From the NCBI GenBank assembly GCA_910588565.1, contig CAJUPF010000003.1, forward strand, positions 1 through 36,880: DNA of 36,880 nt, given 5' to 3'. Positions 15,938 to 24,049 of this stretch are shown in pieces. Both the position numbers and the translations under genes were made by a program. This DNA comes from an uncultured Lachnospiraceae bacterium. Lineage in GTDB: Bacteria; Bacillota; Clostridia; Lachnospirales; Lachnospiraceae. The notes beneath the pieces were generated by a model that saw only the letters and a list, made by a program, of their open reading frames with translations, was not told the origin of the DNA and did no database searches. The first letter of the stretch is position 1; every line of letters starts with the position of its first letter.

Positions 15938-16015
15938 GTTCAGCCTTTCGGCTTCCTGGCTGTTTCGCGTAATTGTCTGCGAACTGCGCAGCAAATGCGC
16001 AGTTGCAGGCTGAAC
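15938..16015. other. Nested inverted-repeat element, possibly a structured RNA
   Basis: An outer 9-bp stem GTTCAGCCT (15938-15946) with AGGCTGAAC (16007-16015) encloses a perfect 9-bp stem AACTGCGCA (15982-15990) with TGCGCAGTT (15996-16004) and a small GCC-GAAA-GGC hairpin sharing the outer arm. It lies between the LprI-like gene stop and the kinase promoter. The outer stem on the minus strand is followed by only short U runs, so it is a poor classical terminator. It may be a dispersed intergenic repeat or a small RNA. Confidence 0.5.
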
Positions 16016-16061
16016 TGATACGGAACATCTTCTTCAATTTAACCTTCAATAACAGCAGTTT

Positions 16062-17279
16062 TTACAACAGTTCCATCAGCTCATATACTCTGGCTTTTGT
16101 TAGTTCAGCCGCTTTTTGATTTTGAACCATTGGCTGCATACTTCCGCCCTCATAAGCAGCGCCTGCGTCCAATATGGCCTGCTCTTTTTCAGCGATCCAT
16201 GCATGTTCTTCTGCTGTAATCGCTTCCATTGTTTTTGGATCTTTCACCTTTGTCAGAACATCCCATGCCATGTTTAACGCAGAATCCCATAAATTATACA
16301 ATTCCCCTGTTTTTTCATTGTACTCCAGCTGAGTCAGAGGCTCCTGTTCTATCGAAGCTTCCAATTCCGCAGCCCCTTGTTCTGTATAGCTTATGCTCTC
16401 TTTGAGGCTCTCGATCAGATCATAACTGGTAAATCCAAACTGGGAAGCTTCATTATTCAGGGCATAAGAAGAAAGTTCCGTCTCTTTTGAACTTGACAAA
16501 TCGTAACACCCCAGCCAGATTCTAACTTCTTCCGAAAGCTCTGCAAGCGGCGTTCCCGGCAGATAAATCAGAATCGTTCCGGCATTGTCTAATCCATATG
16601 CCGTGGTATAACAGTACAGTATATCATCTTTGATCTCTTCACTGCCCGGTTCCATTGCGTAATTTATCTCATCGATCTCCATAGAATAGGTTCTGTCATC
16701 CACTTTGACCGGATGTGTAAATGTTCCGGTAAAATCACTCTGATACATAGTGCCATTTGGATAGCCCTCCCCTGCCGATCCCATATCACTGTCATAATAT
16801 TCGCCAAAGAAACTTCCGTCTGCACGGATATTTAACATAGTAGCCCAGCCGCCTGCACCGCTGGAGAAACAAAACTGATAATTTGTCAGCTCTGTAAAGG
16901 AAAACTCTGTTTCTCCGTTCCTATCCTGTGTCTGGGATTCCTGTTTTGTATCCTGCATCTGGGAATCCTCTGCATCCCTTTCTGTATCCTGTGTCCGGTC
17001 TTCTGCATCTCTTTCCGTATCCTGCGTCCGGGAGACTTCTGTATCCGGTTTTGTATCCGCTGCAACGTCATTTGCTTCCACTTCCGTTTCCACATCTGCC
17101 GCCGCATTCCCTGTTTCCTGCTTTCCACAGCCATACAAAGACATCGCTATCGTTCCAGCCATGGCAAAAGCCACAAACTTCTTCCGGCTCTTTTTGATCC
17201 GAATCCCGGCATCTCCGATCAACAGTATCGGAAACACAGTCCTCTTTAAACCAAATAAAATTTTATTCCGATGTTTCAT
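16062..17279 (-). CDS. LprI-like (DUF1311) lipoprotein with acidic repeat linker
   Basis: Secreted lipoprotein of ~405 residues. The N-terminus is odd: about 30 residues precede a signal sequence (KKSRKKFVAFAMAGTIAMSL) ending in lipobox LYGC; the processed protein would start at that Cys (about residue 51). Next comes a hydrophilic linker with two exact copies of RTQDTERDAED and a related third stretch, then an unassigned beta-rich domain (residues ~125-290; FSSGAGGWATMLNIRADGSF), then a C-terminal helical domain (~315-405) resembling LprI/DUF1311 lysozyme-inhibitor-like domains (YNEKTGELYNLWDSALN ... EEHAWIAEKEQAI). Thus it may bind a wall hydrolase or another envelope protein; this is inferred. 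The start at 17279 (MKHRNK) is favoured by AGGGGGT eight bases upstream. It is monocistronic with a strong promoter at 17395-17423. Confidence 0.75.
   Translation of the reverse strand: MKHRNKILFGLKRTVFPILLIGDAGIRIKKSRKKFVAFAMAGTIAMSLYGCGKQETGNAAADVETEVEANDVAADTKPDTEVSRTQDTERDAEDRTQDTERDAEDSQMQDTKQESQTQDRNGETEFSFTELTNYQFCFSSGAGGWATMLNIRADGSFFGEYYDSDMGSAGEGYPNGTMYQSDFTGTFTHPVKVDDRTYSMEIDEINYAMEPGSEEIKDDILYCYTTAYGLDNAGTILIYLPGTPLAELSEEVRIWLGCYDLSSSKETELSSYALNNEASQFGFTSYDLIESLKESISYTEQGAAELEASIEQEPLTQLEYNEKTGELYNLWDSALNMAWDVLTKVKDPKTMEAITAEEHAWIAEKEQAILDAGAAYEGGSMQPMVQNQKAAELTKARVYELMELL
16965..17030 (-). repeat. 33-bp tandem duplication encoding RTQDTERDAED twice
   Basis: Two adjacent 33-base units inside the lipoprotein linker encode the same 11 residues but differ at several third-codon positions, so the duplication is old or selected at protein level. 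A further diverged unit follows (SQMQDTKQESQTQD). Confidence 0.8.
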
Positions 17280-17394
17280 CCTCATACCCCCTGTGTATTT
17301 TAATAGTATCCGTGCGCATCACTACCCATCCGATTCAGAAATCCTCCAGTATCATCTGCTGGATTGGACAGTTCTTTTGTGTTGATGACAATTT

Positions 17395-17423
17395 AGTATA
17401 AAACGTTAGTTATCACTTGTCAA
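17395..17423 (-). promoter_or_regulatory. Promoter of the LprI-like lipoprotein gene
   Basis: Minus strand TTGACA (17423-17418), exactly 17 bases, TATACT (17400-17395). It lies ~115 bases before the start. The rest of the 17286-17610 gap is AT-rich and should hold the promoter of the plus-strand membrane gene, which I could not place. Confidence 0.65.
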
Positions 17424-17610
17424 TGCCGCAATGAACATTTGTTTGTATATACTCTTATTGAAAATCCGGAATAAAACAATCCTCTTGAACAGATTCATCA
17501 AATGTAACCCAACCTAAACAAGCTCCCGATGTTCTATTTCTATCGGTTTATTTTTTATAACAGGTCATAATCATTTTTCAACTGCATATACTATCCATGA
17601 GGTGCATTTT

Positions 17611-18372
17611 ATGAAACAGTTCAAACAATTTACAAGAATCGGAATCATTTTTGTCCTAATTTCAGGATCACTTGCCCACTTTCTATATAACTGGTCGGAA
17701 CAAAATAGTATCGTTGGGCTTTTCACGCCGGTAAACGAGTCGATATGGGAACATATGAAATTACTGTTTTTCCCAATGTTGTTATACTCGCTGCTGATGA
17801 TTATAAAATTCAGGAGAAACTATCCCTGTATTGTTTCTGCAATATGTTTTGGAATTTTGGTTGGAGAACTTCTAATTCCGTTTTTTTACTATGCCTATAC
17901 TTATATTCTTGGTAAGAATATCTTTATTTTGGATATCAGTATATTTATTTTAAGTATTGTTGTTGCCTTTTGGCTTACTTATAAGTTTACACTGTCCTGC
18001 AGGCTGAAATCTTACACATATTTACTGTGCAGTCTGATGTGTATTCTTTTTGTTTGCTTTCTGGTATTTACTTATCATCCGCCTGATGCTGCTATTTTTG
18101 AAGAGCCAACCATTTCAACCATCAACTCATTCATGTTACTTATTCCTATTGCCATGTGTCCTCCTCTCCGGTGCTTCAATCACCATTACGTTTTCTGTTA
18201 CTCTTCCATACATAGTTTTGTTCTTCTTTCTTTGCCTATGAAATGTGGTTTTCATGTTACGCGCATTTTAGCTGCCATACTGTACCCTTTGGTGCGTTAT
18301 ACGGCTCATATGGGTGCTTTTTTGCTATCAGCGTCTTTTCCATCCGATCGACAATTCCAGGCACTAAAATAA
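17611..18372 (+). CDS. DUF6512-like membrane protein with aberrant C-terminal tail
   Basis: Small integral membrane protein. Residues 1-~170 match my memory of a Lachnospiraceae family (DUF6512): SGSLAHFLYNWSEQNSIVGL, FTPVNESIWEHMKLLFFPML, about five hydrophobic helices, and the typical ending FTYHPPDAAIFEEP. Relatives usually stop soon after that motif (~175 residues). Here the frame runs ~85 residues further with Cys/His/Pro-rich sequence that does not look like a conserved domain; a neighbouring frame in that stretch is smooth and hydrophobic, so the tail may be read-through after stop-codon loss or a fusion to debris. The start at 17611 (MKQFK) has TGAGGTG before it; an upstream in-frame GTG at 17602 is less likely. 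Function unknown. It is convergent with metA. Confidence 0.7.
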   Translation: MKQFKQFTRIGIIFVLISGSLAHFLYNWSEQNSIVGLFTPVNESIWEHMKLLFFPMLLYSLLMIIKFRRNYPCIVSAICFGILVGELLIPFFYYAYTYILGKNIFILDISIFILSIVVAFWLTYKFTLSCRLKSYTYLLCSLMCILFVCFLVFTYHPPDAAIFEEPTISTINSFMLLIPIAMCPPLRCFNHHYVFCYSSIHSFVLLSLPMKCGFHVTRILAAILYPLVRYTAHMGAFLLSASFPSDRQFQALK

Positions 18373-18374
18373 GC

Positions 18375-18418
18375 CCATAACTGACAGAATAGCGTCTGTA
18401 TACGCCAATCAGTTATGG
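18375..18418 (-). terminator. Terminator after metA
   Basis: A 10-bp stem CCATAACTGA (18375-18384) with TCAGTTATGG (18409-18418), with an inner GCGT/ACGC pairing, lies ~35 bases after the metA stop; a U-rich GCUUAUUUUA follows on the minus strand. It also overlaps the end region of the convergent plus-strand gene. Confidence 0.65.
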
Positions 18419-18452
18419 ACTTATAGTAATGTCCGGGTATTTTATTTTCCCA

Positions 18453-19385
18453 CTATTTCCCCACAATCCCCGCCGTATCAATAAAGTCATACGGGGTTTG
18501 CTGGTAGACGTAGTAATTGAGCCAGTTAGAATACAATGCATTCCCATGCGCCCGCCATTGCAGGTTCGGCCTTTTATCAGAATCATCGTTGGGGTAATAG
18601 TTTTTGGGGAGGGCAATGTCTATGCCTTTCTCCATATCCCGCTTATATTCCTTATCCAGTGTAATCCTGTCGTACTCCGGATGTCCCATTACAAAGATCC
18701 GCCTGCCCTCATCGGCAATTGCCAGAAAAACTCCTACTTCATCCGATTCTGCCAGAATCGTCAAATCCTCCACTGCCCGGATATCGCTTGTGAGATTCTC
18801 GGTGTTTCTCGAATGCGGCGCCATAAACAAATCATCAAATCCGCGCACTAAGGGCACCCTCCGGTTTCTTACATGATGTTCAAAAATGCCAAATACCTTA
18901 TGATCGAGAATATGCTTTTTGATGCCATAATGGTAATACAGCCCCGCCTGCGCTCCCCAGCACAGATGCATGGTAGAAGTCACATTTGTTTTGCTCCAGT
19001 CCATAATATCGCAAAGCTCATCCCAGTAATCCACTTCTTCAAACTCCATTAACTCCACAGGAGCGCCCGTAATAATCAGCCCGTCAAATCTTCTGTTTTT
19101 AACGTCTCCAAATACCTGATAAAACTTATTCAGATGGCTGATAGAAGTATTTTTCGCTTCATGGCTTTCCACAGCCAGAAATGTAATATCCACCTGAAGC
19201 GGCGTATTGGACAGGGAACGCAGCAGCTGCAGTTCCGTATCCTCTTTCAGGGGCATCAGATTTAGAATCGCAATGCTGATTGGACGGATATCCTGATGCA
19301 TAGCCCTTGTCTCGTCCATTACAAATATATTCTCTTTTTCCAGAATCTCTTTCGCCGGTAAATCTCTCTGCGTACAAATCGGCAT
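18453..19385 (-). CDS. metA: Homoserine O-acetyltransferase (MetA/MetAA type)
   Basis: First committed enzyme of methionine synthesis from homoserine; 310 residues, usual length, cytoplasmic. All key residues fall at the canonical numbers: nucleophile C142 in MHLCWGAQAG, H235 and E237 in MGHPEYDR. Position 111 is Glu (ITGAPVELMEFEEVDYW). In this family Glu111 is associated with acetyl-CoA use, while Gly111 is linked to succinyl-CoA use, so despite the common name homoserine O-succinyltransferase, acetyl transfer is expected. It lies 38 bases after the ligA stop codon on the same strand, with no separate promoter seen, and ends at a hairpin. No S-box riboswitch is visible before it, so methionine control, if any, is not apparent here. 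Confidence 0.96.
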   Translation of the reverse strand: MPICTQRDLPAKEILEKENIFVMDETRAMHQDIRPISIAILNLMPLKEDTELQLLRSLSNTPLQVDITFLAVESHEAKNTSISHLNKFYQVFGDVKNRRFDGLIITGAPVELMEFEEVDYWDELCDIMDWSKTNVTSTMHLCWGAQAGLYYHYGIKKHILDHKVFGIFEHHVRNRRVPLVRGFDDLFMAPHSRNTENLTSDIRAVEDLTILAESDEVGVFLAIADEGRRIFVMGHPEYDRITLDKEYKRDMEKGIDIALPKNYYPNDDSDKRPNLQWRAHGNALYSNWLNYYVYQQTPYDFIDTAGIVGK

Positions 19386-19423
19386 ACTATCGCCCTCTCT
19401 TTTTGTAAAATTTATGATATGTT

Positions 19424-21418
19424 CTATTTTGTCATCTGCAGCAATTCTTCTTCCGAAAGAACCGGGATACCAAGGCTCTGCGCCTTTGTCAGCTTACTTC
19501 CCGCGTGTTCTCCCGCCAGAAGGTAACTGGTCTTTTTGGAAACGGATCCGGTCACTTTTCCGCCAAAACGCTCAATCAATGCCGCCGCTTCTTTTCGTTC
19601 CATTTCCGGCAGAGTGCCTGTTATCACAAAGGTAAGTCCCTGAAATCTCTGATCTTCCCCTGCCTGTTCTAAGCACTCCATATTCAGCCCTGACTGCCGG
19701 AAGCGTTCCATCAGAACCTGATTCTCTTCTTTGGAAAAAAACTGATGGATACAGTTTGCCGATACTTCTCCAATGTCATCCACCTCCTGCAGTTCTTCCA
19801 TAGAAGCAGCCATCAGCGTTTCAAAGTTTTTCATCTTACGCATAATCGCCCTGGCGGCAGCTTTTCCTACATTGGGAATGCCTAGTCCTGTCAGCAGCTT
19901 ATATGCATCGTTCTTTTTGGACTGTTCGATAGCATCCAGAAGCTTATCCGTATTTTTTACTTTTCCAATAATGCCTTCCTCGATCAGCGTCTCCCGATGC
20001 TCTTTCAGCGTATAAATATCAGCAGCATTTTTAATATATCCCATTCTGACCAGTTCTTCAATATATACCGTTCCAAAACCTTTGATATCCATTGCGTCCC
20101 GGCCGACAAAATTAATCACATGCCGCTCTAACTGTGCCGGGCAGTTTGCATTGACACATTTCGTATCAGCTGTATCCGGATCCCGGACTGTTTTTTCTCC
20201 ACAGGCCGGACAAAATTCCGGAATCTGGAATTTCACCCAGCCTTCCGGCCGTTTCTCCTTTTTGACTTCCTTTACCTTTGGAATAATCTCGCCGGATTTG
20301 TATACCGTAATCGTATCCCCGATTCCGATATCCAGCTCATCAATAAAATCCTGATTGTGCAGGGTTGCCCTTGAAACCGATGTGCCGCACAGGCGAACCG
20401 GTTCAAAAATAGCAGTCGGCGTAATACGCCCGGTACGTCCCACAGACAATTCAATCTCTTTTAATACGGATTCTTTTTCTTCCGGCGGATACTTATATGC
20501 CACTGCCCAGCGCGGCACTTTCGAAGTAGCGCCTAACTGTTCCCTGTCGCTATAACGGTTAATTTTTACAACAGCGCCGTCAATATCATACGGCAGATTC
20601 CCACGGTTTTTACTGATATCTTCAATTGCAGCCCATACCTCTTCCGCCGTTTTGCAAATGCGGTAATCGTCAATTACGGGGATCTTCTGTTTTTTTAAAA
20701 ATTCGTAACCCTGCGTATGCGTTTCAAACGCAATCCCCCTGGTCTGTTGGATATTAAATATAAACATCGAAAGTTTCCGTTCTCTGGTAATGGACGGGTC
20801 GAGCTGGCGGAGCGTTCCGGCCGCACAGTTTCTGGGATTGGCAAAGGGCTTTTTCCCCAACAGTTCCTGCATTGCGTTTACTGCTTCAAAGTCCTCGTTT
20901 TTCATATAAACTTCGCCCCGCACTTCCAAGTACTCCGGCGTATCTTTCAGTTTCTTTTTCACATCTTTAATGACTTTGGCGTTTTCTGTTACATCTTCGC
21001 CAAAATTAATTCCGTCTCCCCTTGTCTCGGCCAATTTTAACTCTCCGGATTCATAACGCAGGGACATGGAAAGTCCGTCGATTTTATATTCTACCACAAA
21101 TTCCGGATCCTCTAACTGCTCCCGCATTTCTTCTACAAATTTCAGGACTTCCTCTTTGGAAAACACATCCTGAAGGCTGAGCATGGGTACGTTGTGGCGG
21201 ACTAATACTCCAGCCTGCCGCTTTGCTTCTCCTCCAACTTTTTTTGTAGGGGAATTTTCTACAACATACGCAGGATATTCCTGCTCTAACTTTTTCAGTT
21301 CCTGCATCAGCATATCATATTCATAATCGGTAATCTCCGGATTATCTTCATTGTAATAACGGTTATTATGATATTCAATCTGTGTTCTCAGCTCTTCAAT
21401 TCGTTTTTTGATATCCAT
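19424..21418 (-). CDS. ligA: NAD-dependent DNA ligase
   Basis: Seals nicks in DNA during replication and repair using NAD+. 664 residues, typical for LigA. Domains in order: Ia (YYNEDNPEITDYEYD, binds NMN), adenylation domain with the lysine nucleophile K112 in VEYKIDGLS, OB fold (RTGRITPTAIFEPV), four-cysteine zinc finger (CPACGEKT ... CVNANCPAQ), helix-hairpin-helix repeats (LTGLGIPNVGKAAAR, LQEVDDIGEVSA) and a C-terminal BRCT domain (FQGLTFVITGTLPEMERKEA). The start at 21418 (MDIKKRIEE) follows GAAAGGAAGCGGAAGG; the frame is open for 47 further upstream codons, but these overlap the pseudouridine synthase gene and look non-coding. It lies 94 bases after rluF. Confidence 0.97.
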   Translation of the reverse strand: MDIKKRIEELRTQIEYHNNRYYNEDNPEITDYEYDMLMQELKKLEQEYPAYVVENSPTKKVGGEAKRQAGVLVRHNVPMLSLQDVFSKEEVLKFVEEMREQLEDPEFVVEYKIDGLSMSLRYESGELKLAETRGDGINFGEDVTENAKVIKDVKKKLKDTPEYLEVRGEVYMKNEDFEAVNAMQELLGKKPFANPRNCAAGTLRQLDPSITRERKLSMFIFNIQQTRGIAFETHTQGYEFLKKQKIPVIDDYRICKTAEEVWAAIEDISKNRGNLPYDIDGAVVKINRYSDREQLGATSKVPRWAVAYKYPPEEKESVLKEIELSVGRTGRITPTAIFEPVRLCGTSVSRATLHNQDFIDELDIGIGDTITVYKSGEIIPKVKEVKKEKRPEGWVKFQIPEFCPACGEKTVRDPDTADTKCVNANCPAQLERHVINFVGRDAMDIKGFGTVYIEELVRMGYIKNAADIYTLKEHRETLIEEGIIGKVKNTDKLLDAIEQSKKNDAYKLLTGLGIPNVGKAAARAIMRKMKNFETLMAASMEELQEVDDIGEVSANCIHQFFSKEENQVLMERFRQSGLNMECLEQAGEDQRFQGLTFVITGTLPEMERKEAAALIERFGGKVTGSVSKKTSYLLAGEHAGSKLTKAQSLGIPVLSEEELLQMTK

Positions 21419-21512
21419 CCTTCCGCTTCCTTTCTGCTGTTCGATTTCAGATCCCTCGATGTATACTGACAGACATAACAAGCGCTGCCTTTTCAGCCAC
21501 TTCCTCCTGGTT

Positions 21513-22259
21513 TTAGTTTTGCCCTGACTCCATAACCGAAGTATTCCGGGAATGGGCAATCATGCGAAGAAGCGTTTCATATTCTTTTCCCATCACTGGA
21601 CGGTATGCGCCCGGCGCTAAGTCTCCCAACCTCACATTTAGAATCCGAACCCGCTTTAATGCTTCCACACGATACCCAAAATATTCACACATCCTGCGGA
21701 TCTGGCGATTGTATCCCTGTGTTAAAATAATCCGGAATTTACGTTTGCCCAGCTTTTCCACATGGCATGTTCTGGTGGTTACCCCAAGTTCAACTAACGG
21801 CACGCCTCCCATCAATCCACGCAAAAACGGATCTGTCAGAGGCTTATTTACGGTTACGATATATTCTCTTTCATGCATATTTTGGGCGCGCATCATTTTA
21901 TTCACGATATCTCCCTGGTTTGTCATAAAAATCAGTCCGGAGGAATCTTTATCCAGCCTGCCCACAGGATAAATCCGCTTCGGATACTGGACAAAATCGA
22001 CAATATTATCCTTTTCTCGTTTCTCCGCTGTACAGACAATGCCCAAAGGCTTATGCACCGCCAGGAGAATCTTTTCTTTCTCTTTCTGCACCGCCTTTCC
22101 CTTAAAAAGAACGTTCTGTCCTGGAAAAACCCGGCTCCCTATTTCCGCCCGCACACCGTCTATGGTAACCATACCAGCAGTAATCTGCCTGTCCGCTTCC
22201 CGTCTGGAACAGACGCCTGCTTCGCTCAAAAATTTATTAATCCGTATTCCCTCTGTCAT
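21513..22259 (-). CDS. rluF: RluF-type 23S rRNA pseudouridine synthase
   Basis: Converts a uridine in 23S rRNA to pseudouridine. About 248 residues: an N-terminal S4 RNA-binding domain (IRINKFLSEAGVCSRREADR ... VTIDG), then the RsuA/RluB/E/F catalytic domain with the catalytic Asp in PVGRLDKDSSGLIFMTN. The LTQGYNRQIRRMCEYFGYRVEALKRVRI segment is closest to RluF (U2604 in E. coli numbering); RluB remains a possibility. The start at 22259 (MTEGIR) has ATGGAGGAAAGC before it, better than the in-frame ATG at 22292. It begins ~50 bases after the terminator of the preceding SH3 gene, so a promoter must lie in or near that hairpin, or there is read-through. Confidence 0.9.
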   Translation of the reverse strand: MTEGIRINKFLSEAGVCSRREADRQITAGMVTIDGVRAEIGSRVFPGQNVLFKGKAVQKEKEKILLAVHKPLGIVCTAEKREKDNIVDFVQYPKRIYPVGRLDKDSSGLIFMTNQGDIVNKMMRAQNMHEREYIVTVNKPLTDPFLRGLMGGVPLVELGVTTRTCHVEKLGKRKFRIILTQGYNRQIRRMCEYFGYRVEALKRVRILNVRLGDLAPGAYRPVMGKEYETLLRMIAHSRNTSVMESGQN

Positions 22260-22306
22260 GCTTTCCTCCATCTGACACGCCTCATAACGCATTTTATAAC
22301 CGAAAA

Positions 22307-22333
22307 TACGGAGACTGATCTTAAGTCTCCGTA
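22307..22333 (-). terminator. Terminator of the SH3-domain gene
   Basis: Perfect 10-bp stem TACGGAGACT (22307-22316) with AGTCTCCGTA (22324-22333), loop of 7, followed by UUUU on the minus strand, ~45 bases after the stop codon. Confidence 0.8.
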
Positions 22334-22378
22334 AATTTCATATGGTCCGCGTTTCACTTTATCTGTAATATTGTATCT

Positions 22379-23707
22379 TTACTGAAGTAATTCTGTTTTA
22401 ATAAAGCCTGTCTTATCTCCGTAGGTTACTTTGGTCCAGCCCTCAGCATAACTCAAAATAACAGTTACCTGATCACCTGCAATCGCCACAACAACCCGTT
22501 CTGCATCCTCACTCATGGATTTACGTACATTTACTGTCTCTTTCAGAGTGATAACCGTTCCTTCGGCAAATCCATTGGCATATGCAGCAGAACTGTTATC
22601 TGTGCTGTCTGTATTCTCGCTTGCAGCAGGCGCTTCCGGAGCTGCCGGCTGTTCTGTGGATAAGAACTCGGATTTTACATATCCCTGCGTTCCTTCGCTG
22701 TAATCAACCCGGCTCCAGCCATCTTTATCTTCCAGACGTGTCGTCTGAGCGCCCAGCTCTAACTGTCCAATGATCTCAGCTTCTTCACTCGGCTCTTTAC
22801 GCACATTTACTTTGTCGATTGCGTATACTGCTACCGCATTTGCAAGCTCCTGTGCTTTTGCTGCTTCTTCCTCTGCTGCTTTCTTCGCTGCTTCTTCTGC
22901 TGCGATCCGCTCCTCTTCTGCTTTCTTCGCTGCGGCGATCTGCTCGGAAGCCTTTATCGTGGCAACATCCGGTATCGTCTGCTCCACTAAGGTCTTTAAC
23001 GCCTCGTCCGAACTAAGCGCCTCGTCATATTTCTTCTGAACATCTGCAAGAAGCGTAAGGAAATCCTCCTGCTGGCTGTAAGAATCCAAATATTCTGATA
23101 TCGTTTCGTCCAAATCAAATTCTTTCCGCTTTGAATTAAACTGACCATACTTATTGTCAATATACAGAGAACCGTCTTCTTTTGTTCTCACATAGAACGT
23201 CTCAAGGCCTGGCGCAGACGTCTCAATATCTTTAAATTTCATCTCCATATAGGCAGAAACGATATATGCTCCATCCTCTAATCCCTTCTTTGTGTAACAG
23301 GAAATATTCTGACATTCTTCAATATACTGGCTGACGACAGAAATAGAGCTTTTCTCAGCTTCTGACAGAGGATCTGCCACAAGTGCAAGCGCATCGATAT
23401 CTCCGTTTGCATATGCGCCATAGTAATTATTAATTACTTCATTCACTTCAGGATACGCATCCTGTTCGTAGCTTTCCACTGTCTCTGACGGTTCTTCCAT
23501 GGAAACAACTTCTGTTGGCGCTTCTGCGGTCGATGAAGGCTGTAGCGGCACATCTTCAGAATTCTGTTTCCCAAGCCCTTTTGCAAGAAAAGCTACAAGG
23601 ACGACAAAGAGACCTGCAACCGCAATATAGCGGACATTTTTCTTACAAAACTCCACTGCTTTGGCAAACTTGTCTTCTGATTTATCATTATTATTCTGAT
23701 TACTCAT
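22379..23707 (-). CDS. Membrane-anchored protein with two SH3b domains
   Basis: Envelope protein of ~442 residues. The N-terminus is cytoplasmic and hydrophilic (MSNQNNNDKSEDK), then one membrane segment (about residues 28-46: YIAVAGLFVVLVAFLAKGL), so the rest lies outside the cell. Residues ~85-210 form a globular domain with NTF2-like flavour (YPEVNEVINNYYGAYANGDIDAL), followed by an Ala/Lys/Glu helical linker (AAKKAEEERIAAEEAAKKA). Two bacterial SH3 (SH3b) domains follow: VNVRKEPSEEAEIIGQLELG... and VNVRKSMSEDAERVVVAIAG..., each with the usual G..GWSRV or GWTKV and GYVKSEFL or GFIKTELL ends. SH3b domains bind peptidoglycan or other wall parts. The start at 23707 has CAGGAGGAAAAAT before it; the longer frame up to 23821 lies in the promoter region. 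Monocistronic. Confidence 0.85.
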   Translation of the reverse strand: MSNQNNNDKSEDKFAKAVEFCKKNVRYIAVAGLFVVLVAFLAKGLGKQNSEDVPLQPSSTAEAPTEVVSMEEPSETVESYEQDAYPEVNEVINNYYGAYANGDIDALALVADPLSEAEKSSISVVSQYIEECQNISCYTKKGLEDGAYIVSAYMEMKFKDIETSAPGLETFYVRTKEDGSLYIDNKYGQFNSKRKEFDLDETISEYLDSYSQQEDFLTLLADVQKKYDEALSSDEALKTLVEQTIPDVATIKASEQIAAAKKAEEERIAAEEAAKKAAEEEAAKAQELANAVAVYAIDKVNVRKEPSEEAEIIGQLELGAQTTRLEDKDGWSRVDYSEGTQGYVKSEFLSTEQPAAPEAPAASENTDSTDNSSAAYANGFAEGTVITLKETVNVRKSMSEDAERVVVAIAGDQVTVILSYAEGWTKVTYGDKTGFIKTELLQ

Positions 23708-23746
23708 ATTTTTCCTCCTGAAATCAAACTGAACTTTTCCATCATC

Positions 23747-23812
23747 TATCCTAAAAAAAACAAACCATAATTTACTATAATAAAGTAGAAACAACGTACA
23801 TTTTTTAGGATA
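23747..23812. promoter_or_regulatory. 12-bp inverted repeat flanking the SH3 gene promoter zone
   Basis: TATCCTAAAAAA (23747-23758) and TTTTTTAGGATA (23801-23812) are perfect reverse complements, 42 bases apart, and enclose an AT-rich core with TATA-like boxes. A near-direct repeat CAAACCATAA also occurs at 23761 and 23815. The layout fits two operator half sites, or a hairpin in the leader. Confidence 0.5.
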
Positions 23813-23892
23813 GCAAACCATAAATTAAAAGTCAACCCATAAGATAAGAATTTAATAGAAATTAAATTTTCCGAAAAGAAATTAATAATTTG

Positions 23893-23921
23893 TTGACATT
23901 TCCGTTTTCATGTATTATGAT
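23893..23921 (+). promoter_or_regulatory. Promoter of tRNA-Arg
   Basis: Perfect TTGACA (23893-23898), 17-base spacer, TATGAT (23916-23921), 11 bases before the tRNA 5' end. Confidence 0.75.
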
Positions 23922-23932
23922 TACTTTGTTGT

Positions 23933-24004
23933 GCAACCGTAGTCTAACGGATAGAACGCAGGACTCCGACTCCTGTAATGTGGGTTCGATTCCCGCCGGT
24001 TGCA
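23933..24004 (+). tRNA. tRNA-Arg (anticodon CCG)
   Basis: A 72-base cloverleaf: acceptor GCAACCG/CGGTTGC with discriminator A, anticodon stem CAGGA/TCCTG with loop CTCCGAC (anticodon CCG, reads CGG), T arm GTGGG-TTCGATT-CCCGC. The 3' CCA is not encoded. A strong promoter precedes and a terminator follows. Confidence 0.95.
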
Positions 24005-24009
24005 TTTTG

Positions 24010-24049
24010 AAAGGTTATGGGGCAGGACTGCTTCTGTAACCTTCTTTTT
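24010..24049 (+). terminator. Terminator of tRNA-Arg
   Basis: AAGGTTA (24011-24017) pairs with TAACCTT (24037-24043), with a small GCAG/CTGC pairing inside, followed by CTTTTT. Confidence 0.7.

Noticed and set aside
18258..18400. Short minus-strand open frame (ends VWQLKCA) after the metA terminator
   Set aside because: Under 50 codons, begins inside the metA terminator hairpin, no ribosome site. It could be a gene fragment, but I cannot name a family.
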